This document shows positions 1-7,026 of a DNA stretch of 64,000 nt, piece by piece. This DNA comes from CADCWK01 sp964244115 (GTDB lineage: Bacteria; Chloroflexota; Chloroflexia; Thermomicrobiales; UBA6265): assembly GCA_964244115.1 (NCBI GenBank), contig CAXTHM010000011.1, positions 1-64,000 on the forward strand. The letters run 5' to 3'. The notes below the pieces were generated by a model. It had not been told where the DNA came from and made no database searches. It saw only the letters and a list, made by a program, of their open reading frames with translations. The position numbers were made by a program, and so were the translations under genes. Positions within the stretch are counted from its first letter, which is position 1, and every line of letters starts with the position of its first letter.

Positions 1-101
1 AGGCACGGCGGTCGAACAGGTTGTCGATGCCGAACCGCCAGGACACCTGCGTCGAACCGATCGACGTGGCGTAGCGCAGGCCGGCATCGACGCGCGTGAA
101 T
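1..101 (-). pseudogene. TonB-dependent receptor C-terminal fragment
   Basis: Read on the minus strand in the frame starting at base 100, the first 101 bases give about 33 residues that look like the last strands of a TonB-dependent siderophore receptor: a 'TRVDAGLRYAT' strand, then a strand around 'VSWRFGIDNLFDRR'. 'N-hydrophobic-F-D-R/K-R' is typical of the receptor C-terminus. The frame is open to the window edge. It joins, out of frame, the SDR gene to its right at about base 102. Outer-membrane receptors are not expected in a monoderm-like Chloroflexota, so I suspect a chimeric join or foreign DNA. Identification is by pattern only. Confidence 0.5.
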
Positions 102-102
102 G

Positions 103-513
103 AGGCTCCTGCCGGCGCATCACCCGGAACGCCTCCCGGGTGCAGAGGAAGGCACCCGTCAGGTTCACCGATACGACTCGATCCCAGGTCGCGAGGTCGA
201 GCTCGTCGATCTCGACGGCCGGCGCGCCGATGCCCGCGTTGTTGAACAGCAGGTCGACCCGGCCGTGCCGCGCGACGACACCGTCGAACAGCGCCCGGAC
301 GCTGGCCTCATCGCTGACGTCCGTCGGCGCCGCCTCCAGCGCCCCCGGTAATCCGTCTTCGGTGCCCGCCGCGACGATCGCGTCCAGTGCCTCCCGTCGC
401 CGCCCAGCCAGCACGACCGTCCAGCCGTCCCCGGCCAGGGCCCGCCCGACGGCCGCCCCGATCCCGCTGCCCCCGCCCGTCACGATCGCGATCCGTGGTG
501 CCCCGTCCGTCAT
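103..513 (-). pseudogene. Truncated short-chain dehydrogenase/reductase (SDR)
   Basis: The ATG at 513 opens a classical Rossmann-fold SDR: nucleotide-binding TGGGSGIG near residues 12-19, an arginine-rich strand that often selects NADP, and the NNAG motif near residue 96. The sequence is convincing up to 'REAFRVMRRQEP' (about residue 137). The expected catalytic Ser and YxxxK region should follow, but the frame enters unrelated sequence that makes better sense as a TonB-receptor piece in another frame. The enzyme therefore lacks its catalytic half here. The break could be real or an assembly join; the good quality of the N-terminal half argues against long-term decay. Confidence 0.7.
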
Positions 514-740
514 GGTGTCTCCTGCTCGTGGTGGGATCGTCGATTCGGGAACGCAGCGCCGATCCCTGGCCCTGGCCGATGTCCGGGCTGACTGGTCTCG
601 GGGCTATCCTACGTGACAGATCTCCCGGTCGCTCGGGGAGCACCCTCGGACCGAGGCAGCCGGTAGGGTCGAGGGGATTACTGGCTCGTCAGACCGGCAT
701 GGAATACCCGAACGTCGAGTTCGCTCAGGAACGGTGAGAG

Positions 741-1313
741 ATGGATGTCCACCTGACGACCGATCGACTGGTGCTCCGTCGATTCGTCGAGGCCGATATC
801 GACCACCTGGTCTCACTCCACAACGATCCCGAGGTCATGCGCTTCCTGACCGGTGGCACGCCCGTGTCCCGCGATGAGGTCGAGCAGGGGTACCGGGACC
901 ACTTCGCCAATGACGGCTATTGGGTTGCCGTCGAGCGCGAGACCGGGGCCTTTCTCGGTTGGTTCGCCTTCCATCGGACGCCCGATCGCGATCCCAGCCG
1001 GCGCGAACTCGGCTACCGGCTTCGGCGATCGGTGTGGGGAAAGGGCTACGCCACGGAGGGATCGCGGGCGCTCATCGACAGGGGCTTCACGGACCCTGAT
1101 GTGAGGCGCGTCTGGGCGCAGACGATGGCGGTCAACATCCCGTCCCGCCGGGTCATGGAGAAGGCGGGCCTGTCGCTCGACCGAGTATTCCACCTCGAAT
1201 GGGATGATCCCCTACCCGGCACGGAGAAGGGGGAAGTCGAGTACAGCCTCGACCGTAGGAGCTGGGAGCGCTCCCGCCGGGAGCAGGGAGATGGTCCGGG
1301 AAAGGGGTCGTGA
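741..1313 (+). CDS. GNAT family N-acetyltransferase (RimJ/RimL-like)
   Basis: 190 residues beginning with the 'TDRLVLRRF' strand typical of RimJ/RimL-type acetyltransferases. The acetyl-CoA pyrophosphate loop appears as 'RRSVWGKGYATEG' (about residues 97-109), followed by the helix and the 'MAVNIPSRRVMEKAGL' segment (about residues 132-147) that is near universal in this subfamily. It should move an acetyl group from acetyl-CoA to an amine; the substrate (ribosomal protein N-terminus, amino acid or drug) cannot be told from sequence. The start at 741 follows a purine-rich GGTGAGAG. It stands alone, with the truncated SDR diverging upstream. Confidence 0.85.
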   Translation: MDVHLTTDRLVLRRFVEADIDHLVSLHNDPEVMRFLTGGTPVSRDEVEQGYRDHFANDGYWVAVERETGAFLGWFAFHRTPDRDPSRRELGYRLRRSVWGKGYATEGSRALIDRGFTDPDVRRVWAQTMAVNIPSRRVMEKAGLSLDRVFHLEWDDPLPGTEKGEVEYSLDRRSWERSRREQGDGPGKGS

Positions 1314-1741
1314 GTGGTCCTCGCCGACCGCGTCGTCACTGGGCGACCACCCCGATCACCCCGACCGCTGCGTCCAGGTTGCTCGTCCTCGATGCGCCAG
1401 GCCTCGCCACGTCATCGAGCGTCATGCCACCCGATCCTGAACCGACCCGTCGTCGGTCGGACGGCGTCGTTCCACCGACCCAGGCCTCGTCGTCACACGG
1501 GTTCGCCCCATCGCTGGCTCGGGCATCGCTGGCCGCAGCGAGCTCCCGATCCTATTACGGGCCGCGACTTGGAACCCGGAGGGGAGACCTGCCGGAATCT
1601 CCGGCTATGGCCGTATGGGTATGGCGATGCGATCATCCGGTGGCCGCCAGGAGTACGGATACGACCTCAACGTCTCCTCGCTGGATCATCGGGAATCCGG
1701 CCCGCCTGTCCGTGGATCTGATACTGCCCGTGATACCATAA
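1314..1741. other. Intergenic region with left copy of a 54-bp repeat
   Basis: About 430 bases with several overlapping short frames, none of which resembles a known protein. The only structure I see is the left copy of the 54-bp direct repeat (1416-1469). The short run before the stop at 1438-1440 reads 'ERHATRS', identical to the C-terminus of the HicB-like protein downstream, because the repeat carries it. Confidence 0.6.
1416..1469 (+). repeat. 54-bp direct repeat, left copy
   Basis: Matches 2388-2441 with one difference (T at 1450 where the other copy has G). The copies flank the hicA/hicB-like pair 972 bp apart. The repeat contains the last codons and stop of the hicB-like gene plus downstream bases. 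Confidence 0.9.
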
Positions 1742-2014
1742 GTGGAGACCGTGACCAGTCGGCGCAAGCGGATCGAGTCGTTGAGGGCCCGACCGCCACG
1801 CATGCGCTTCTCGGATCTGGAAACCATCCTGACCTGGGACTTCGATTTCGTCGATCGAACCCGCGGCGGTGGTTCCCATCGTACGTTCAAGAGTCCGATC
1901 TACGGGCAGGTGCATGTCCCGAAAGACAACGGGCGGTGGGTCAAGGGCGTCTATCTCGACGAGATCTGCCGCCTGCTCGGTCTCGACACCATCGATCTCG
2001 ATCTATTCGACTGA
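1742..2014 (+). CDS. hicA: HicA-like toxin (type II toxin-antitoxin)
   Basis: 90 residues with a GTG start (a second GTG lies at 1751). The core 'ETILTWDFDFVDRTRGGGSHRTF' (positions about 28-50) is the double-stranded-RNA-binding-like HicA signature: a short helix, a Gly-rich turn and the catalytic His of 'GSHRTF', then a beta strand 'VHVPKDNGRWVKGVYLDEI'. HicA toxins are mRNA interferases that arrest translation until bound by HicB. It is slightly longer than the usual 60-80 residues. The partner gene follows 41 bases later on the same strand. The pair sits between 54-bp direct repeats. Confidence 0.8.
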   Translation: METVTSRRKRIESLRARPPRMRFSDLETILTWDFDFVDRTRGGGSHRTFKSPIYGQVHVPKDNGRWVKGVYLDEICRLLGLDTIDLDLFD

Positions 2015-2055
2015 CGGCGTCTCGGAGCGGATACGCACTCAGTGAGGCAGCGGCG

Positions 2056-2412
2056 ATGCGACATCTCGGGGATTATCTCAGTCTTGGCTATGTCTACGAG
2101 GTCATCCCGGCGGACGAGGGCGGCTCCGTCGTCCGCTATCCAGACCTGCCTGGCTGCTTCGCGCAGGTCGAGAACGGCGAGGACATCCGACAGATCGCGG
2201 CCGATGTCCTGACGGAGTGGCTCACGCTTGCCATCGAGGACGGCGACGACATCCCGATCCCGCAGGCGGCGCGGCAGTACAGCGGTCGCTTCGTCCTCCG
2301 GGTGCCCCGCTCGATGCATGCGTCCCTGGCGATCGCCGCCGACCGCGAGGGCGTCAGCACGAACACCTACATCGTCTCGCTCCTCGCCGAGCGTCATGCC
2401 ACCCGATCCTGA
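2056..2412 (+). CDS. hicB: HicB-like antitoxin
   Basis: 118 residues from the ATG at 2056. The N-terminal half has the HicB partially RNase-H-like fold: 'YEVIPADEGGSVVRYPDLPGCFAQVENGEDI' with the conserved 'PDLPGC' (about residues 31-36). The C-terminal half 'SGRFVLRVPRSMHASLAIAADREGVSTNTYIVSLLAER' is a ribbon-helix-helix / Arc-like DNA-binding domain (about residues 77-114). This is the expected arrangement for an antitoxin that neutralises HicA and represses its own operon. Its last codons and stop lie in the right copy of the 54-bp repeat, and its 3' end overlaps the convergent gene at 2354-2755. Confidence 0.85.
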   Translation: MRHLGDYLSLGYVYEVIPADEGGSVVRYPDLPGCFAQVENGEDIRQIAADVLTEWLTLAIEDGDDIPIPQAARQYSGRFVLRVPRSMHASLAIAADREGVSTNTYIVSLLAERHATRS

Positions 2413-2755
2413 ACCGACCCGGCGTCGGTCGGACGGCGTCGATCCCCGTCAGCTCCTCGATCTCCGGCAGCGCCTCGGGGATGTAGTCGTCGATATCGTC
2501 ATAGATGCTGTCGCGGGTATCGACGCAGAGTGCCTGCACGACATGGCTGTTGAAGTTACAGAGCACCCGGTACTTGCCGAACCGGGCCTGGAACAGGGTC
2601 GTTCGGTGGTGCTTGAGCCGCTTGCGCTGCTTGCCTTCCGGCGTCGGGTCGGTGCAGAGGTTCAGGACCTTGGCGTTGATGTTCTTGCCGTCCCGAGCCG
2701 GGAGGGCGAACAGCTGGGTCATGAAGATTTTTGTCACCGTGAGGGTCAGTACCAT
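2354..2755 (-). CDS. RelE-like N-terminal domain protein, probably truncated
   Basis: 133 residues from the ATG at 2755, preceded by AGGGAAGAG about ten bases upstream. 'MVLTLTVTKIFMTQLFALP' followed by 'KVLNLCTDPTPEGKQRKRLKHHRTTLFQARFGKYRVLCNF' resembles the RelE/ParE-like barrel seen at the N-terminus of certain UvrD-type helicases, where a Lys/Arg-rich helix precedes an 'ARxGxYRV' strand. In such proteins a long helicase part would follow 'EALPE'. Here the frame runs into the reverse of the 54-bp repeat and stops. I read it as a gene cut off when the repeat or hicAB unit arrived; a free-standing RelE-like toxin is possible. The helicase link is from memory and unverified. Confidence 0.55.
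   Translation of the reverse strand: MVLTLTVTKIFMTQLFALPARDGKNINAKVLNLCTDPTPEGKQRKRLKHHRTTLFQARFGKYRVLCNFNSHVVQALCVDTRDSIYDDIDDYIPEALPEIEELTGIDAVRPTPGRFRIGWHDARRGARRCRCSC
2388..2441 (+). repeat. 54-bp direct repeat, right copy
   Basis: Near-identical to 1416-1469 (one mismatch). It overlaps the 3' end of the hicB-like gene and, on the other strand, supplies the last residues of the RelE-like frame. Confidence 0.9.
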
Positions 2756-3098
2756 CGTCCGCTGCTCTTCCCTGTGCGTTGCTGGGGATAGTCGCCCGGT
2801 CTGGTCTCGACGATGACATGTTCCCGGACCGGCAACCGAATCCGACACAATTCTGTCAGTTCCCGTGCAAAGCTGGGACTGGATCTGACGCGAAGTGCCG
2901 TCACGGGTGAGGAATGGTGGGGACGATGGGATACTGGGTGATCATCCTGAATAGCAAGTTGTGATCGGTCAGCATTGCTCGGGCGTTATGGCACAAGTTG
3001 GACGACTGCTAGCCAATTATGAGAATCGACGATTCAAGCTCTCATAATCAAATCGAATTCAATTAGGCTGGTCGAGTCGAGCTTGATCACCATAGCGC
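2756..3098. other. AT-richer intergenic stretch
   Basis: No gene recognised. From about 2920 the base composition shifts towards A+T, with runs such as TCTCATAATCAAATCGAATTCAATTA split over 3038-3064, clearly unlike the GC-rich surroundings. This marks the left flank of an AT-richer patch reaching to about 4140. Confidence 0.5.
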
Positions 3099-3677
3099 CT
3101 AGTCTTGCCTGGTTGGAAAAGAATCGGTAACTTCGACAATGTGGTTTTCCTCCTTTTTTTCTACTTCGAGCGGTGCTTGAAGTGTGGAATCAGAAAGAAG
3201 GCGAAACTCGCCGGGGGCGATCCGTTCGAATCGCGGGGAGCGACTCAATGTGTGATACATGTGACTGGCAGCGTTACTGACCTTGCCCTTTATCATCCCA
3301 GCATCGATCATAATTCGTTTTGCTTCGATAACTCTAATGATGCCATTGTTCGCCTCCGCGATCTCGATCAAGGCATCCTGCTGTGTCATTCCACGTAAGC
3401 GTCTCGCCCATCCGCTTCCTCCAAGGACACGGGACGGCTGTCCCTGCTTGTCAACAGATTGAGACAGCGGCATTGTCAATGACGTCCCCCGGGGAACAAT
3501 CGGAATAGGCAGTGGGGCTCCTGTCTGGCGAGCAATAACCCTCTCGTATGCGTCTATGTCGCGCACGACCTCGCCAATTCTGCTCTCATACTCGGCTTGA
3601 AGACGAGACTTTTCTTGCCGCAAGGTGTCGACCTCGGTTATCAGCTTTGCGACGAACTCATTTGGCGTTTCGTCCAT
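3099..3677 (-). CDS. HARE-HTH-like winged-helix protein with coiled coil
   Basis: 192 residues from the ATG at 3677, preceded by a strong GAGGAGGT eight bases upstream. Residues about 5-45 are a heptad-rich helix ('FVAKLITEVDTLRQEKSRLQ', then a second helix) likely to form a coiled coil. Residues about 95-165 resemble the HARE-HTH / RNA polymerase delta-type winged helix: 'TQQDALIEIAEANNGIIRV' then 'AKRIMIDAGMIKGK' and a strand ending 'RFERIAPGEFRLL', the usual 'F.R..pG.F.L' ending. A DNA-binding or chromatin-like role is likely, but no function is established. The gene lies 83 bases after the 3' end of the tRNA on the same strand and is less GC-rich than its neighbours, suggesting acquisition near a tRNA. 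Confidence 0.65.
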   Translation of the reverse strand: MDETPNEFVAKLITEVDTLRQEKSRLQAEYESRIGEVVRDIDAYERVIARQTGAPLPIPIVPRGTSLTMPLSQSVDKQGQPSRVLGGSGWARRLRGMTQQDALIEIAEANNGIIRVIEAKRIMIDAGMIKGKVSNAASHMYHTLSRSPRFERIAPGEFRLLSDSTLQAPLEVEKKEENHIVEVTDSFPTRQD

Positions 3678-3759
3678 CACTAGGACCTCCTCGCAGTCTC
3701 GATGCGGCGATCGTGCGTTGATGGCGCACGATCGCCAGAAGTACGATAGAAGGTAGAGG

Positions 3760-3846
3760 CGGGGGGGATGGGATTTGAACCCACGGGCCGCGCACACGGC
3801 CCCTCGTTTTGGAGACGAGTCCGATAAGCCTCTCTGGCACCCCCCC
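3760..3846 (-). tRNA. Class II tRNA with anticodon CCA
   Basis: The minus strand folds into a full cloverleaf: a 7-bp acceptor made entirely of G-C pairs (3846-3840 with 3767-3761), a D arm with conserved A14 and GG (only two firm D-stem pairs plus an A/C position), a perfect 5-bp anticodon stem CUCGU/ACGAG, loop CUCCAAA, an 18-nt variable arm with a perfect 6-bp stem (GGGCCG/CGGCCC), a 5-bp T stem closed by G-U, T loop UUCAAAU, and discriminator G at 3760. CCA is not fully encoded (GCCU). The anticodon at 3812-3810 is CCA, reading UGG (Trp). The long variable arm and D-arm layout are those of serine-type class II tRNAs, not of tRNA-Trp. The charging amino acid is therefore uncertain. Confidence 0.85.
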
Positions 3847-4147
3847 AACTCAAAGAAACGGGATAAATGCGGGAAACCGCATCGATCTCGAATCAGACCA
3901 AAGAGGCGAGCGTGTCCACTGTGCAAGGCGGGCGCTCGTCTCTTTGTGCATCATCCGTGATTTTTGTGACCATGTCAACCCGATCATGCGGTAAACGCAA
4001 CAGTGAACGGACACTCTTGCGGTAAGTAGGGTTAACCTCTCAACATGACGGGTAATTCCGACAACCGATCTCTGCTCAATTTGGGAATCGCATCGAGGAA
4101 GCAGACCGATACTTGTTATCTTCAATCCCATAATATCCGTTGATAAT
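3847..4147. other. Intergenic stretch upstream of the tRNA
   Basis: Moderate-GC, non-coding by inspection. It should hold the tRNA promoter (reading leftwards). No att-like repeat of the tRNA 3' end was found by eye. Confidence 0.4.
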
Positions 4148-4994
4148 GTGGAGATCTTCCAACGGGAGGCCGGTCCGCCGGACGCACCTGTCGTCCTGCC
4201 CCCGCACGGCTACCCCTCGTCCTCTGTCCGGTACCGCAACCTCATGCCCGCCCTCGCTGATCGGCGACGCCTGGTCGCCCCCGACTTTCCTGGCTTCGGC
4301 CTCAGCGTCAACCCTGTCCCGAAGGCGATCGACTACATCTTCGCTGGCTGCGCGACCTTCCTGGAGAGTTTCGTTGAGACGATGAGACTGTCTCGCTTCA
4401 CAATCTACCTGCACGACTACGGCTCCCAGATCGGCTTCCGATTGGCGATGCGGCTGCCCGAATAGATCGCCGCCCTGATCATTCAGAACGGCGACGCCTA
4501 CGAGGACACGCTCGGCCCGAAGTACGACGCCTTGAAGGCCTGCTGAGTCGACCCAACCGCGGGGCGCCGGGAGCGGATGGCCGAGGAGGTTGCCGAAGCC
4601 GGGCTGCGGCGCTAGTTCCTCGGATGGCTCTCCCGCCGCCTCACCCCGCTTGTCAGCTCTGACCTCTGGCACCTCGCCTGGCCATTGATGGATCCCCCGT
4701 TCAACAGCCGGATCATGGTCGATCTGTTCACCGACATCGAGACCAACGTCCGGCTCTACCCCGAATTCCAGCGGTTCTTCCGTGAGCACTAACCCCCAAC
4801 CCTGATCGCTTGGGGTCCGCTGGACCGATACATGCCGGAGCCATCGCTCTGGGACTGCCTGCGCGAACTGTCCCGATACCGAATTCCACCTATTCGACGG
4901 CGGCCACTGGGCGTTGGAGACGAATTTGGATGAGATTGTCGCGCTGACGCGTGACTTCCTCGGCCGCGTCCACCCAGCCTGTCAGCCGACCTGA
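4148..4994 (+). pseudogene. Decayed alpha/beta hydrolase (haloalkane-dehalogenase-like)
   Basis: The frame opening near 4148 encodes a recognisable alpha/beta hydrolase: the oxyanion region 'LPPHGYPSSSVRYRNLMPALADR', 'VAPDFPGFGLS', and the nucleophile elbow 'YLHDYGSQIGFRLA', where Asp sits where haloalkane dehalogenases have it. The same frame is then interrupted by TAG 4463, TGA 4544, TAG 4613 and TAA 4790, while the sequence between them still reads as hydrolase ('IAALIIQNGDAYEDTLGPKYDALKA', 'LYPEFQRFFREH', 'PPTLIAWGPLDRYMP'). A frameshift near 4860 precedes the C-terminus 'FDGGHWALETNLDEIV', which carries the catalytic His. The stops replace probable Trp and Gln codons, so this looks like recent inactivation by point mutation. 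Confidence 0.85.
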
Positions 4995-5009
4995 CCGCGT
5001 GGGCCGGTT

Positions 5010-6257
5010 CTACGCTGCGCTCGCGTCGTTCCGGTCCGTTGGCTGTCCCCGGCCCAGCATCGGGCCGAGCAGCAGCATCCCGAGCACGCCGATGGCACAG
5101 AGCGCGGCCGGGATGAAGAAGACATCGGGGACGCCGAGCCGGGACACCCCGATGCCGCCGATCAGCCCGCCGAGCGTCGAGGCGACCGAGAGCGAGCTGT
5201 AGAACGCCGTCGACGCCACCCCGACGCCCTGCGGGTAGAGTCGCTGGGCAACGCTGACGCCGAGCCCGGCCAGGGCGGCCCAGAGCCCGGCCATCAGGAT
5301 CTGGCCGAGGAACAGGCCCTCGACGCCGGTGCTCGTCGCGAAGGCGAGGTTGGCGACGACGCCCATCATCGCCCCGGCGATCACGACCCGCCGGGCGCCG
5401 TGGCGGTCGGCCAGCCAGGCGAACAGCGGCATCAGCAGCAGCTCGATCGCCGGCTGGATCGCCATCACCGCGCCCCGGACGCCGTCCGACGTCCCGAGAT
5501 CGCGCTCCATGTAGATCGGCAGGAACGAGAACTTGACCGTGTCGCCGCTGATCGCGAGCGTGCAGAGCCCCGCGAAGACGAACAGCGGCACCATCGCCCG
5601 GCCCGGTCGGTCCGCGCCGCCACCCGTCCGGACCGGTAGGGGCACGGAGATGACGTGCCGGGCGACCCGGACGCCGATCAGCGGGACGGCCTGCGCCAGC
5701 GTGAACAGCGCCGTGCTGACCAGCAGCGCCCGCAGCCCGAAGGCGCCACCGAACCAGCTCCCCCAGAGCGGCCCGGCGACCCAGCCGACGGTGTAGGCCA
5801 TCCGGATCGCCGACATGACGCGGTTGTCCGCGCCCGTCGGTTGCCGCGAGAGCTCGTCCCGCGCCGCCGCGAACAGCAGCGCCCCCGTCGCCGCCGAGAC
5901 GCTGAGCGCGACCAGGCTGATGACGAAGGTCATCCACATCTCGGTCGCGGCCGCCATCGCCAGCCAGCCGGCGGTCCCGATCAGGGCGCAGCCCCGGAGG
6001 AGCGGCAACCGGTCCGGCCGGCGATCCGACATCCGCCCGACGGCGAACCCGGCCACCGGCGCGGCGAGGCTGGTCAGGTAGTAGAGCGTCGCCAGGGAGA
6101 GCGAGGCACCGAGGTCCTCGACGAAGAACAGCGTCAGCTGCGGCGCCATCGCCGACGTCCCGACCCCAGCCAGGAACAGGCTCAGCGTGGCCGACCGGAA
6201 GAACGGCGACCGCCAGACGATGCCGAGCGGTGCGGTCGATCGGTGCGCGGCTACCAT
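5010..6257 (-). CDS. MFS transporter (sugar/drug efflux type)
   Basis: 415 residues from the ATG at 6257, with twelve hydrophobic segments in two halves of six and a charged central loop ('ARHVISVPLPVRTGGGADRP', about residues 195-214). The loop after helix 2 carries 'GRMSDRRPDR' (about residues 70-79), the major-facilitator signature, and a second copy 'AWLADRHGARR' follows helix 8. The N-terminal half resembles SET/sugar-efflux and multidrug exporters. A longer in-frame extension to 6347 lacks membrane character and is probably untranslated. Substrate unknown; a proton-coupled exporter of the cytoplasmic membrane is likely. It converges on the hydrolase pseudogene. Confidence 0.85.
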   Translation of the reverse strand: MVAAHRSTAPLGIVWRSPFFRSATLSLFLAGVGTSAMAPQLTLFFVEDLGASLSLATLYYLTSLAAPVAGFAVGRMSDRRPDRLPLLRGCALIGTAGWLAMAAATEMWMTFVISLVALSVSAATGALLFAAARDELSRQPTGADNRVMSAIRMAYTVGWVAGPLWGSWFGGAFGLRALLVSTALFTLAQAVPLIGVRVARHVISVPLPVRTGGGADRPGRAMVPLFVFAGLCTLAISGDTVKFSFLPIYMERDLGTSDGVRGAVMAIQPAIELLLMPLFAWLADRHGARRVVIAGAMMGVVANLAFATSTGVEGLFLGQILMAGLWAALAGLGVSVAQRLYPQGVGVASTAFYSSLSVASTLGGLIGGIGVSRLGVPDVFFIPAALCAIGVLGMLLLGPMLGRGQPTDRNDASAA

Positions 6258-6282
6258 CCGGGTCGGTCGTGAATGGGCACGC

Positions 6283-6519
6283 CTATGAGGCGGACGCCGT
6301 GGCGAGAACCGCGTGACCATTGGCGAGTTCTGCCAGCTGACGCCCATGCGCGATCACCTGAACGTCACCCTGCTCATCCTCGGCTTCGAGGATGAGCGAC
6401 TCCGTGTCCTGGGAACCGTTTCGCTCGATTCCACTCCGCACGAGCGCAAGCGCATCCTCGAACGTTTTGAATTCGGCGACGAGGTTATTCGACTCACCGT
6501 CCCAGATCGTAAAGATCAT
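6283..6519 (-). CDS. Small hypothetical protein (78 aa)
   Basis: Begins 'MIFTIWDGESNNLVAEFKTFEDALALV' and continues with a strand-helix pattern suggesting a small alpha/beta protein. I have the impression of similar short proteins in other high-GC bacteria but cannot name a family. It lies 27 bases after a longer unknown gene on the same strand and 25 bases before the MFS gene, so the three may be co-transcribed. The 'D-x-E-x-N-x-L-V' and 'A-x-x-L-V' periodicity might suit binding to the partner protein, but that is inference. Confidence 0.6.
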   Translation of the reverse strand: MIFTIWDGESNNLVAEFKTFEDALALVRSGIERNGSQDTESLILEAEDEQGDVQVIAHGRQLAELANGHAVLATASAS

Positions 6520-6546
6520 CTCCGTCTGTCCCTTGTGCGTGGCGGA

Positions 6547-7026
6547 TCAGGCTGGTTCGACTTCTATCACTACTCCCAGAATAGCATGAGCCTCTCCCCA
6601 GACGGTGTGATGCCCACGACTCGTTCCGGTCCGTTCCACGACGAACCTCGACTCGTCAAACCGAACCGTGGCAATCCAGGCGTCTCCGTTCCATGGACGC
6701 CGTCGGGCCACCCGGCGAGCCCGGTCGAGCGAATCAAACATTGAAAGACCGGTCCAGAGTCGTTGGGTCTCGGGGTCTCCATCCACACGCGGCTCCTTGC
6801 CCAAAACCGCATTCGACATCATGTCTCTGACCGTTGGTGGATCAGACCTCACGATTCGGTACAGCGTCACGAACCCGGAGTCTTCGGACGACATCGCAAT
6901 CACCGCAGGTTGAATCCATTCGATGAAACAGTCTGGATGACCGATCATCGCATACAGCGTGGGCTTGTAACGCACAGCCTGTTGGACGACATCTCCCTCG
7001 GTGTCGACGACAGGGGCTGAATGCAC
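6547..7026 (-). CDS. Hypothetical protein, partner of the 78-aa gene
   Basis: Open frame of 159 residues; the true start is unclear (ATG 7026 or ATG 6945). The C-terminal two thirds are the coherent part: 'SGFVTLYRIVRSDPPTVRDMMSN', 'LWTGLSMFDSLDRARRVARRRP', 'WIATVRFDESRFVVERTGTSRGHHTVWGEA'. The pattern 'lyRivr..pp..rD......G......' is loosely like RES- or ART-fold proteins that act on NAD or nucleotides, but I cannot confirm this. With the small downstream gene 27 bases away, it has the size and spacing of a two-gene toxin-antitoxin or effector/immunity unit. Confidence 0.5.
   Translation of the reverse strand: MHSAPVVDTEGDVVQQAVRYKPTLYAMIGHPDCFIEWIQPAVIAMSSEDSGFVTLYRIVRSDPPTVRDMMSNAVLGKEPRVDGDPETQRLWTGLSMFDSLDRARRVARRRPWNGDAWIATVRFDESRFVVERTGTSRGHHTVWGEAHAILGVVIEVEPA

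Noticed and set aside
1204..1741. Several overlapping frames between the GNAT and hicA genes
   Set aside because: Composition is Arg/Pro/Ser-rich in all frames and the only conserved part is the 54-bp repeat.
3220..3245. A second tRNA T-arm-like TTCGAATC sequence that might be an att duplication
   Set aside because: It is part of the HARE-HTH coding sequence ('RFERIAPGEF') and does not extend into a match with the tRNA 3' end.
3760..3846. Selenocysteine tRNA
   Set aside because: Anticodon is CCA, not UCA, the acceptor is 7 bp rather than 8, and the D stem is short.
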